From positions 27,387-91,386 of the forward strand of contig JAJVII010000039.1 in the NCBI GenBank assembly GCA_022072085.1: a stretch of DNA of 64,000 nt. Reading direction: 5' to 3'. Within the stretch, counting starts at the first letter, position 1, and every line of letters begins with the position of its first letter. The translations under genes were made by a program, and so were the position numbers. The notes below the pieces were generated by a model that was given only the letters and a program-made list of their open reading frames with translations, was not told the origin of the DNA and did no database searches. The stretch comes from Phycisphaerae bacterium. Its GTDB lineage: Bacteria > Planctomycetota > Phycisphaerae > JAJVII01. Shown one piece after another: positions 31,460-40,200 of the stretch.

Positions 31460-32719
31460 ATGACCAGCCGCCGCGGCGCCGGCCGCAGACATTCCGGATC
31501 GGTCTACCTGCTGGTGCTCGGCCTGTCGGTGATGCTGACGGTGCTGGGCATTGCGACGCTGTCGGCCGGCCGCATCGGCATGCGCTCGATGTCCGCGTCG
31601 CGCGACTGGATGAAGGCCCAGGCGCTGGCGAACTCGGCGGCCGAGCACGCCATGCTCCAGATCAGCCGCCACTCCGACTGGCGCAGCCTGTACAGCGGGC
31701 AGACGGTGCATCAGAGCCTGGGCGACGGGATGTTCTCCTGGCGGCTGGTGGACGAGACCGACGGCAGCCTGAACAACGGCGACTCCGACCCGTTCGTGAT
31801 CCTGGCGACCGGAACGGTCGGCCCGGCGAGCTACACGCTGCGGGTGCAGATGTCCGGCTCGTCCGGCAACGTGCTGGTGTCAGGCATGACGGTGGCCACG
31901 ACGATCACGCTCAGCAGCGGGGCCGAGGTGGACAGCTACGACTCGAGCCTGGGCGACTACGGCGGCAGCAATGCGGGCGCCGAGGCGACCGTCCGGACCA
32001 ACTCGACTTCCGACGGCGCCGTGGCGATGGGCGCCAACTCGACGGTCCGCGGATCGGTCCAGGTGGGCCCGGGCGGGAATCCCGACGACGTCCTGAGCAT
32101 GCACAACAACTCGGAGGTGACCGGCACGATCACCGCGATGCCGGAAGAGGTTGCCATGCCGACGGTCTCGGCGCCGACCGACCTGGGACCCAGCACCGGC
32201 GACATGAGCCTGTCGTCCAAGGCCACCCAACTCGTGACCGGCGACCTGCACGTCGGCAAGCTGTCGCTCAAGTCCAAGAGCACGCTTCAGATCAGCGGCG
32301 ACGTGACGATCTGGGCCGAGGGTGACTTGAGCATTGCCAGCAACGCCTGCATTCAGGTGCTGAGCGGCTCTTCGCTGACGCTCTATGTCAGCGGGAGCAT
32401 GTCGATCGCAAGCAACGGCTCGACACGCAACGACACCTCGGACGTTTCCAACATCACATTTATCGGCCTGGGCTCCGGCGCGGTTTCCCTGACCAGCAAC
32501 AGCACTTTTGAAGGCGTCATCATCGCCCCGAATTCCAGCATCACGCTGGCGAGCAACGCGCAGATCTTCGGCGCGGTGGTGGCCCGCGATATGTCGCTCT
32601 CATCCAACGCCGAGTTCCACGAGGACCGCCACATCACCAGCCAGGCCGACAAGGTCATCCTGGGAGAGGGCGGAGTCACCGCCCCCAAGCCCAGTGCCTG
32701 GGGCCGCGTCGTAGAGTAA
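31460..32719 (+). CDS. PilX/GspK-like pilin protein with beta-helix C-terminus
   Basis: 419 residues from ATG 31460, 1 bp after the previous stop. The N-terminus SGSVYLLVLGLSVMLTVLGIATLSAG and the following helix (MKAQALANSAAEHAMLQIS) match PilX-type pilus assembly proteins. Residues ~130-400 are a repetitive beta-solenoid with recurring S-I-A-S-N-A, T-L-A-S-N-A, S-L-S-S-N-A and S-L-K-S-K-S steps, like polymer-forming or right-handed beta-helix domains. It may present a long adhesive or structural domain at the pilus tip. Function beyond that is unknown. Confidence 0.75.
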   Translation: MTSRRGAGRRHSGSVYLLVLGLSVMLTVLGIATLSAGRIGMRSMSASRDWMKAQALANSAAEHAMLQISRHSDWRSLYSGQTVHQSLGDGMFSWRLVDETDGSLNNGDSDPFVILATGTVGPASYTLRVQMSGSSGNVLVSGMTVATTITLSSGAEVDSYDSSLGDYGGSNAGAEATVRTNSTSDGAVAMGANSTVRGSVQVGPGGNPDDVLSMHNNSEVTGTITAMPEEVAMPTVSAPTDLGPSTGDMSLSSKATQLVTGDLHVGKLSLKSKSTLQISGDVTIWAEGDLSIASNACIQVLSGSSLTLYVSGSMSIASNGSTRNDTSDVSNITFIGLGSGAVSLTSNSTFEGVIIAPNSSITLASNAQIFGAVVARDMSLSSNAEFHEDRHITSQADKVILGEGGVTAPKPSAWGRVVE

Positions 32720-32735
32720 CAGGGGAGGCGGGGGA

Positions 32736-33929
32736 TCACTCGGGCTTGACGCCGGCCGGAGGCTTGGCCGGTTCGATTGGCACGGTTGCTGACGATTCGT
32801 GCCGGTAGAGATACACGCCCGTCGGTTCGGCCCACAGGATCACGCCATACTCGGGGATGAACGTGCAGACCGGCATCGGGTAGGTGCCGTACGGATAGTG
32901 AGCGGCGAAGTCCGGCACTTCGCGGTATTCGTTCCGGTCGCTGTCGAACTCGAACATCCGGGCCTTGACACCCGCTTTTCGGTCACTGGCCTTCAGGAAC
33001 AGGTAGCGTCCGGTCTGCGGGTCGATGGTCAGCCTGTCGGCGCTGATGTGCATGGGCGCGGGCAGGTCCTTCAGCCGCTCGATCTTGCCTTCGCGCGTGA
33101 TCCGCGCGACGACCCCAGGGTTGTTGTTGCCGCCGGCCATGAGCAGTTCGTGTCGGAACGGATTGTGCCGGAACAGGCCGTGATAACCGTCCACCGGGCT
33201 GGGGCCCAGGTCTTCCCACTTCTGCCGCTGATCGCTGAATATCCAATCGTGCTTGCCGAGGATGACCAGCCCGTCCATCGCGGAGAAATACTCGATGGCC
33301 ATTCCCGTGAACCCGCTGTCCGGCGGCACGGGCGGCAGTTTGGTCCACTTGCCGGTGAGCAGGTCGTAATAGGAGATGCCGCCCTTGAGGCTCACGCCGG
33401 CCTTCTTGTCCTCGAAGCCGTTGTAGCGGTGATAGAAGCGGCTGCGCAGCGGGTCCAGCCCGTTGCTGCCGTAGATGTGGCCGAACGCGCTGCGGAAGCA
33501 GGGGTTGTCGCTGTTGCGGTCCAGTTCGATCACCCGCCAGGCGTTCTTCTCCTCCGAATAGGCGATGAACTGCCGCGTCTGCCGCAGGCCCATGTAGAGG
33601 AACTGGCCGGTGCGGCTGTCCCAGTGGGCGTCGTTGGTCCATCCGGCGATGTGCAGCCCGCCCGCGCCGCCGCCATTGCGGCCGCCGTCGACCTTGGGCG
33701 AACTCCACAGCCCCTTGGGCATGTCGGACTTCAGTTCGACCCACGCGCCGGGCTTCAGGCTCGCGGCCAACTTCGACAGTTCCGTCTTGCCGCGGCGGGA
33801 CTGGACAGCCGCCCGGATCGCCGCCTCGGCGTCCGGCTGCGAGGTAGCCTCCGCCGCCCGCGCCGCCTGCGGGCCGAGCAGACACGCAAGAGTCATCGCC
33901 GCGATCGCCGACGCGATGGGCCTGGTCAT
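32736..33929 (-). CDS. Exported kelch-like beta-propeller protein, unknown function
   Basis: 397 residues with a signal peptide (MTRPIASAIAAMTLACLLGP ending near ARAAE). The body has four or more kelch/galactose-oxidase-like blades, for example ISYYDLLTGKWTKLPPVP, DWIFSDQRQKWEDLGPSP and RMFEFDSDRNEYREVPDF, each ending in W-x-x-L or equivalent. No catalytic residues can be named. It is convergent with the pilin operon (16 bp apart). It stands alone on the minus strand, next to the disturbed recombinase region. Confidence 0.7.
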   Translation of the reverse strand: MTRPIASAIAAMTLACLLGPQAARAAEATSQPDAEAAIRAAVQSRRGKTELSKLAASLKPGAWVELKSDMPKGLWSSPKVDGGRNGGGAGGLHIAGWTNDAHWDSRTGQFLYMGLRQTRQFIAYSEEKNAWRVIELDRNSDNPCFRSAFGHIYGSNGLDPLRSRFYHRYNGFEDKKAGVSLKGGISYYDLLTGKWTKLPPVPPDSGFTGMAIEYFSAMDGLVILGKHDWIFSDQRQKWEDLGPSPVDGYHGLFRHNPFRHELLMAGGNNNPGVVARITREGKIERLKDLPAPMHISADRLTIDPQTGRYLFLKASDRKAGVKARMFEFDSDRNEYREVPDFAAHYPYGTYPMPVCTFIPEYGVILWAEPTGVYLYRHESSATVPIEPAKPPAGVKPE

Positions 33930-34129
33930 GAGCGCCCTCCTCGCTGGGACATGGATGGGCCGGTCCGGCGGGCGGCCGGTTCAACGGAGAGGGGGGGGAT
34001 TCCCTGCGCCGTGTTTCCCAAACCCTTTCTAAAACAGGATTTATCGCCACAAGTCGCCATCAGAACAGGCTTTGCAGTTGGTCAGCCGTGAGCACAATTT
34101 GTCATGGATTCTCACCTGTGATCACGCTG

Positions 34130-34148
34130 ATTGACACACTGTGTCAAT
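34130..34148. promoter_or_regulatory. 19-bp perfect palindrome upstream of recombinase remnant
   Basis: ATTGACACA and TGTGTCAAT form perfect 9-bp arms around a single C. It lies 45 bp before the ATG of the serine recombinase remnant. It might be the recombinase's crossover or accessory site, or an operator controlling the recombinase. Serine recombinases bind short imperfect palindromes next to their own genes, so the first option is reasonable but unproven. Confidence 0.4.
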
Positions 34149-34193
34149 CCCGCCAACCCCATCGGGGCGTCCTCCAAATCGGAGAAGACGACC

Positions 34194-34985
34194 ATGTCGA
34201 ACTCGAAGAATAACGGATCAATGGCGGCCGGTCAACGTAGACGAGTCGCCATTTACACCAGGTTCAGCACAGACGAGCAAAATGTCCGGAGCATTGATGC
34301 CCAGGTATCCTTCTGCCGACATTGGCTGGACACTACTGGATATGGGGGTTGCGAGGTCGAAATCTTCAGCGACGAAGGCGTATCCGGCGAGGTGCTTGAA
34401 CGGCCGGGCATCGGCCAGGCCAAGTCGGCAATCGCGAGCGGCAGGATCGACCTTCTCGTTGCGGAGGATGTCTCGCGATTCTACCGCGACCGGGCGCAAC
34501 CGGTTGTACTGGCTGGGCACTGCAAGGATCACCGAACCCGGTGTGTCGGCATCAATGACCATGGCGCCGACACAGACCAGGAAGGCTGGCAGGACGCCTT
34601 CGCCCGGGCCGGCGGCAAGCACGCTGCCTCCAACGAAGATACGTCCCATCGTATCCGGCGGTCGGCGGCTGACCGCTGGCGTCAGGGTTACGCGATGGGA
34701 CCTGCCTATCCAGGCTACGAAAACGTCCCCGTCGACCGCGAAAAATACGACCGGACCCGCAAGGGGCCTTTCCGCATGGCCGTCATTCCGAAGTGGACGG
34801 GCATCCTTCAGGAAGCTTTCGAGAGAGTGGCCAGAGGCGACTCGCTGGCCACTGTCGCCGACTTTCTGACACGCCGTGGACTGCCGCGCCAACACAACGC
34901 GACGAGCAAGGCGTGGAAGGCGCATGCTGTCCGTGACCTGGTTACCAATCCGGTGTACGGCCGGGCTGCTGTCGGCGTCGTCATC
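34194..34985 (+). pseudogene. Truncated serine recombinase
   Basis: From ATG 34194 (GGAGAA upstream) the translation gives a resolvase-type catalytic domain: VAIYTRFSTDEQNVRSIDAQ, with the nucleophilic Ser of T-R-F-S-T-D, followed by IFSDEGVSGEVLERPGI and DLLVAEDVSRFYRD. A recombinase domain follows (NEDTSHRIRRSAADRWRQ; ILQEAFERVARGDSLATVADFLTRRG; HAVRDLVTNPVYGRAAVGVV). Homology stops near 34985, about 260 residues in, while large serine recombinases run 450 or more. Beyond this point the frame stays open but only translates the antisense strand of the next gene. It is a broken mobile-element integrase or a deletion remnant. Confidence 0.75.
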
Positions 34986-35351
34986 GGGCGCCGGCTGACC
35001 CGGCCGGTAGACCGTCCCGCAGCTCTGGCAATGGACCTGCTCGTCGTCGTCCCAGACCAGTATGTCGGTCTCGTACTCGCCGCAGTTCGGGCAGGCGTCG
35101 TCCTCGGCCACCTGCCCGCCTTCGTCGGGCCTCTTGCTCTGGACGATGGTCAGCTGGAACTCGCTGCCGTCCTTCATGCGGACGACCAGCCCGGCGTTCC
35201 GCGTCAGCACCCCGGCGTCCTGGAAGTTGTCGATGCGGCTGGCGGTGGCCAGTTCGTCGGGCAGGCCCGCGTCGGCGCGGTCCTCGTCGTCCATGAAGGA
35301 AAGCTCTTCGAGCAGCGTCTTGAGGGCGTCCTGGAACTCGTTCTCGTTCAT
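34218..35351 (-). CDS. Zinc-ribbon protein, C-terminus replaced by antisense of recombinase
   Basis: The start is ATG 35351, with a strong AAAGGAGA at proper distance. The first ~124 residues look native: MNENEFQDALKTLLEELSF, acidic, and a zinc ribbon CPNCGEYETDILVWDDD followed by CQSCGTVYRPG. From about 34980 downward the frame runs antisense to the recombinase remnant and ends only at 34218. I infer that a deletion joined the two genes tail to tail and removed both 3' ends. Function of the zinc-ribbon protein is unknown; only 34980-35351 should be trusted. Confidence 0.5.
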   Translation of the reverse strand: MNENEFQDALKTLLEELSFMDDEDRADAGLPDELATASRIDNFQDAGVLTRNAGLVVRMKDGSEFQLTIVQSKRPDEGGQVAEDDACPNCGEYETDILVWDDDEQVHCQSCGTVYRPGQPAPDDDADSSPAVHRIGNQVTDSMRLPRLARRVVLARQSTACQKVGDSGQRVASGHSLESFLKDARPLRNDGHAERPLAGPVVFFAVDGDVFVAWIGRSHRVTLTPAVSRRPPDTMGRIFVGGSVLAAGPGEGVLPAFLVCVGAMVIDADTPGSVILAVPSQYNRLRPVAVESRDILRNEKVDPAARDCRLGLADARPFKHLAGYAFVAEDFDLATPISSSVQPMSAEGYLGINAPDILLVCAEPGVNGDSSTLTGRH

Positions 35352-35405
35352 CGCGGTCTCCTTTGCGTTGGCGTTGGTCCTGAACACGAGCACATTGAGC
35401 CACAT

Positions 35406-36004
35406 AAACTAGTGCTTGCTAAGCATGATTCCGGCAGAAATTCCGACATTTTTCCGGCCTGTAAGCTCTTGAAGGATGGCTGGTTATGGCGAAGGGCGAG
35501 ATTCCTGGCGCGCAGGGTCAGGTTCCCGTGGCCGACGCGCCAGTCAGACGGCCCGGCGGTTTGCGCGAGAGGCGGCGTGGGCTTGGGCGGCGGGAAGGCG
35601 ATGTCGGTTGGTCCGACGGGCGGGAGGTGCGTGCCTGTGTTGGGCGGGCGGGGATGCGGCAATGCAAAAGGGCGGGCAGGCGTCCCCCGACGGACGCCCA
35701 TGGCTTGCGCACAGGCAAGCCGGCCCGCCCAATATCAAGAGCCGAAGCCGAGATTTCCAACTGCTGGTCTGACCCAAGTCCAAGGCACATCAACAATCAC
35801 TGCGTCGGCACGAATCCCACCGCTGAGGAGCCGAGAGAATAGTACGCTGCCACCGGTCCAGAATTCAAGTATGCCCTCAAGAATGGGTCCAGACCTCGAG
35901 GGTGCCTTGGCGGGTCTCACGGCGTGCGCCATTGTGGCCGCCGGTGAACCTTCACTGGTATTGTCTAGCCCTCCTCCCCCGGATTCGATCCGATGCATGG
36001 AAGA
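35406..36004. other. Gene-poor interval with structured element
   Basis: No convincing gene is visible in about 600 bp. Short open frames on both strands are Gly/Arg- or Pro-rich and overlap one another. The interval contains the branched palindrome at 35670-35730. The left end (35406-35470) is relatively A+T-rich and probably holds the promoter of the zinc-ribbon gene. Confidence 0.55.
35670..35730. repeat. Branched palindrome (three-way-junction-like)
   Basis: The outer stem GGGCGGGC (35670-35677) pairs with GCCCGCCC (35723-35730). Inside are two perfect hairpins: GGCGTCC/GGACGCC (35679-35698, 6-nt loop) and GCTTGC/GCAAGC (35703-35720, 6-nt loop). The 61-nt element folds into a three-way junction with all stems perfect. 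It lies in non-coding DNA. It may be a mobile repeat or a structured RNA; which one is unknown. Confidence 0.55.
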
Positions 36005-36349
36005 CTATTCGGGACAGCAGGCTGTGAAGACATGATGCCACGCCAGGGCGCAGGCCTCCGCCGAGAAGGCTCCGGTCCTCAACAACTGGAGCTCGTAGAT
36101 GAGCCATCGTCCCAGCCAGGACAGCAGGAGGGCGATGATGCCCGCGACGAAGATCCCGACACTTGAGCTGGCGGCGGAGATGTTAACGGCCACGAGGGCC
36201 AGCAGGATCACAAAGCTTGCGATTGCTACGGTCTTGGAGATGACTTTGACGGCCCGCTTGGGAATCCCCGCCTTGTACGGCAGTTGTGAACTGGCGCCGA
36301 GCACCAGGCCGACGAGATACGCGGCGACGACCTGCCAGGCGACCGTATT
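36005..36349 (-). pseudogene. Downstream part of PilZ/membrane gene, after in-frame TGA
   Basis: This frame continues that of the PilZ gene directly after its TGA (36350-36352). It encodes WQVVAAYLVGLVLGASS, then VAIASFVILLALVAVNIS and GIFVAGIIALLLSWLGRWL, i.e. three hydrophobic segments. There is no normal start codon before a GTG at 36304, which lies inside the first membrane span. The best reading is that 36005-37132 was one membrane-protein gene now split by a nonsense codon. Translation from the GTG at 36304 would give a 99-residue membrane protein. Confidence 0.55.
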
Positions 36350-37132
36350 TCACTCACGATGCATCAATACGGCCGTGCAGGCCAGCGCGATGGCAACGAC
36401 CAGCCCGTAGGCGGCCGAGTAGAGCATCCCGCTCAGCGACATGAACGATTCCAGCATGCCGGGCAGGATTCGCTTGTGCTGAAGCACCGTGGCTTCCTCC
36501 GCCCCCAGGTCCCAGCAGCGTTTCCATTGCGGCGCCGTCGATGGGCTGTCCTTCTTGGGTGAGTTCTTGGCGGCCATGTAGTCACGGTGGCGGCAACACT
36601 GGCCCGACTTCTCGTAGGGGCCGCAGAGGATACGGATGGACCGCAGGGCGGACCAGCCGAGATAACCGGGCGGCGCGGCTCCTTTGAGGAGATGGACTGA
36701 GAGGGCGGACAGAAATCCCCTGCGGTAATGCATGGCCCTTGCCTTTTCGATGGTGGATAGAATTCCCACCGTCAGTAGCGCCAAGGCCAGCAATGTGCCG
36801 AAGCGGATCGCGCAGCCTTTGTCCCCGGGCCCCCTCCTGCCTGGCAGGACCTGGCCAGACTTCTCGAGGATCAAGTGCGGAGAGGCGGAATCCTCGACGC
36901 GCTCAAACGAGATTCTGGCGGGCCCGTCGACTCTGGCCTCGTTGGTCAGGTAACAACCCGTCCGACTGACATTCACGGGTTGTCCATCCGACGAATACCC
37001 GCCCCCCAGACCTTCCAATCTGGCAGTGATCGCCGAACGCGCCACATATCGCGGAGCCCTACGTCTTTCCTGCACGGCTGATGCCCTTTCCGGATGTTTG
37101 AGTTCGCGACTTCTGCCAACCGGCGGCGCCAC
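36350..37132 (-). CDS. PilZ-domain membrane protein (possibly truncated)
   Basis: 260 residues from GTG 37132. Residues ~22-110 have PilZ features: ERRRAPRYVARSA (the R-x-x-x-R c-di-GMP-binding box, here R-R-R-A-P-R), then VNVSRTGCYLTNEA in place of D/N-x-S-x-x-G, and GCAIRFG at the end. One membrane span follows immediately (LLALALLTVGILS) and another at the end (YGLVVAIALACTAVL). The gene ends at TGA 36350-36352, but the frame continues with membrane-like sequence, so the product is probably truncated or read through. It lies 72 bp downstream of the sigma/CsgG operon's last gene on the same strand. Confidence 0.6.
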   Translation of the reverse strand: MAPPVGRSRELKHPERASAVQERRRAPRYVARSAITARLEGLGGGYSSDGQPVNVSRTGCYLTNEARVDGPARISFERVEDSASPHLILEKSGQVLPGRRGPGDKGCAIRFGTLLALALLTVGILSTIEKARAMHYRRGFLSALSVHLLKGAAPPGYLGWSALRSIRILCGPYEKSGQCCRHRDYMAAKNSPKKDSPSTAPQWKRCWDLGAEEATVLQHKRILPGMLESFMSLSGMLYSAAYGLVVAIALACTAVLMHRE

Positions 37133-37204
37133 TTCACTTGCAGCGTCCGTCGGGGCCGCTGTCAGCTTGCACCTGGCGTTGCCGCGAGCAAGACCGTAGC
37201 TGGA

Positions 37205-40200
37205 TCAGTGCTCGGGCGCCGGGACATCGACCATTGCGCCAGGCGCGACGACCAGAGGCTTGTGGCTCGATGCCAATCCGGTAACGGGCAGGGCCTCGAG
37301 GTCGGCACGGGCCTTTTTCGCCCCTGGCAATGCTTTGCGGTATTGCAGCACGAGGTAGGTGTCCGCCGGCACGGGAACCGGGTCGGACGAGCCGCGCACG
37401 AAGAGGACGTGCTGGCAGCCCAGCAGCCAGCACCCGCCGTCCAACGGCTTGAGACGAACTCGCCCCGTTGGGCCGGCATAGGGCTCGACGGAGATCTGCC
37501 GCCCGCCATCGGAGAGCCTTATCGTCCACAATGCGCCGTCCAGCAGAATCGGCTGACCATAGAAGCCCAGCGTCGGTTCCCAGTCCGCTTCGGTGCCGAC
37601 TGCAATGGTGTCCCCGGCATCGGCGGGTAAGCCATCCGGCAGACCGTTGACGACATTGGGCTTGACCTGATCTGTCAGTTCCAGGTTGCTGTTGCCGTCC
37701 AGCAGGACCACGCGACGGATGCGGCCGGCGAATCGGCAGTAGGCTTGGGCAGCGAAGTCCAGCGACAGCTCCAGTTTCTGCTCGACGCCGGACTGGACGT
37801 ATTGAGCCTGCACCCGGACGGGCACGATCCTGTCCTTCCAGGGGACCTGAAGACGGCCGGCGCGGTAGGCAATGACCCGTTCCTCGCCGTCATCTCCGCC
37901 GTTGGAGACGCTGGCCAGAGGGATGACTGGTGTCTTGGTGAACTCGGCCGTGCCGGCCGGATTCCAGCGGAGCAGATTGGGCACGGTGCTCTCGGCGGCG
38001 GTGGCATCCAGGGCCACGGTGAATCGGCGAGAGCCCGTCCCAAACGCCACGACGCAAGCCTTGGACCAGAGGGTTCCCGAAGCCGGCCCTGGCGGCATGA
38101 AATCGCCCCCGCGGTCGGCCCGCAGCACCTTGCGCTGCAGGACGTGGTGGACGGAGTCCAGTTCGAAGCGCGTCCCGCCGACCGACCGGCCTGGCGGGTT
38201 CTCGTCCTTAACCTCCTGAATGGTGTACCTGGGCGCCGGCATTGCGACGGGCCGGGCCGCCGCCGTCAACCCCTCCAATGTCGCACTGTGCAGGACGTAG
38301 GGGCCCAGGCATTGCTGCGCACCGGAGGCCCACCAGGCACCGGGTCGGTCCAGCCGGGTGAGGAAGTACCCGCGCGCGGGCCACCAGGTCAAATCGGTGA
38401 CGGCGTCCTGGGCCAGCCCCGGCAGCGACTGCGAAATCCGCCAGTTGCCGTCGGAATCCTGGATGAGCAGGCAGGGGCCGGCGACCTGCCCATCGCGGGA
38501 TGGGTCGGCCCGCCGCTGGAGCAGGATGCGCGGGCGTCCTTCGTGCCACAGCGCTGAAATGGAAGAGATCGTCCCCGGGAGTTCAACGATGTCCGGCTCA
38601 AAATGCCAGGTCAGCAGGTCTTTGCTGGTGGCCAGCATGACCCGTTCACTGCTGGAATGACTCGTCCGATCACTGGTGGCTGTCGCCACCACGATGGCGT
38701 AACTGCCGTCGGGCCGTTGGGCCAGTCGGATTTCCGTGCGGTAGCCCCGTAGGATGTAGTAGGAGAGTGCGTTGCGGCTGGGTTGCCAGTGGACGCGGTC
38801 GGTACTGATCCAGAGGTTCAGATCGAAGCGGTAGAGTTGATCGTACCGGAAACCCGGGGAGCAGGTGACCAGGATGTATCGCCCCCAGCTGTCCTGGATG
38901 AAGTCGAAGCTGGCGGCGTTCAGGGACACCTCGGCGATCAGCGCCGGGGCGCTCCAGTGCACAAAGTCCCGGGACCAGCAGAGGTAAGGGTAGGAAACGT
39001 GGCGGCCGTCCCGATCGGAGGCGAAGACTAGAACGTAGCGCCCGGACTCGTCACGGATGCATCGGGGCCGGGTCTCGTCCCATGCCGACGACAGCGGGAG
39101 GTCCAGACGGCGCGGCCCGCTGAAGGTCCGCCCCTCCGCACTGACCGCCGTCCAGAGATCCCGCCTGGCGGACCAGACCAGGCGAAGCCTGTCGGCCTCG
39201 GGAAGGAGGGCCGGAGCGGCGTCGGCGAAGGATGACGAAGCTTCCAGGTCGTGGCCGGGGTAATCCGCAGGCGTCAGGGGACAGGTCTGCCATGTGGACC
39301 AGGGCGTCTGCTCCGTCCAGGGCAGTCGTCCGACCACTTCAACGATCTTGTCGGCCTCGACCTGCACCGTCGTATCCCAGGGGAGTTGAGGGGCATCCGG
39401 GACCGCGGGCCGGAAGGTCAGTCGGTGCTCGCCCGGGGAAAGCATGCCGATCAGGCCGTCGCTGAAACGGCCGGGCCGGTCGTCGACGTCCACCCAATAC
39501 TCGGCGGCATCCTGGCAGCGGACCCGCACGGCGCCATGGCGGGGTACTTTTTCCAGCTGCGTCTCGATCCGCAACGATTGGAGGCGGGTCAGGCCGCTGG
39601 TGTGGCGGTCCTTGACGCGGCAGCAGATGCGCAGCCGAAACATACCGGCCGTCGGCAGAGCGTCAACGACCAGCCCATCACGCCGGGCGGCAGCGATTCC
39701 CGTTGAGGCAGCGGGCAGGTAGTCCGGGGCGTTGGACCGGGCCGGGGCGATGGCCACCTGGAAGATGCCATCGTCCCCCGAGCTGTCCGGGACCAGGCGG
39801 AGGCGGCGGAACACGCAACCGTCGGGGGCGATCAGGACCACCCGAAATTCAACCTCCTGTTCGACAGGCGCGGCAGGAGCGTCCCTGGCCTGGTACTCCC
39901 TTCCCGCCAGCTGAAGGGGGGCGCCAGGCGGGCGGTAGATCAGTTCGTGCTGATCGGGAGCGAACCGCAGGAATTCTCCCAGTGGATTGAAGCTCCGTCC
40001 CGGATCGATCAGCAAGTCGGTCGCCGGCGTCCGGCCGGTCAGCGCCTGATAGGCTACGGCGTTCTCGATGATAAGATTCTGGAGTTTCTCGGCGCCCGGC
40101 CGCCGATCGAGCAGGGCCGGATGGGCCAGCTGGACGGCCTCCAGGTATCGGCCCATTTCCGCCAGCATCCTGACCTGACGGAACAGCAGCCAGCGGTCCG

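Noticed and set aside
34986..36035. Continuation of the recombinase frame for 350 codons
   Set aside because: It translates the antisense strand of the zinc-ribbon gene and then gene-poor DNA; no recombinase homology.
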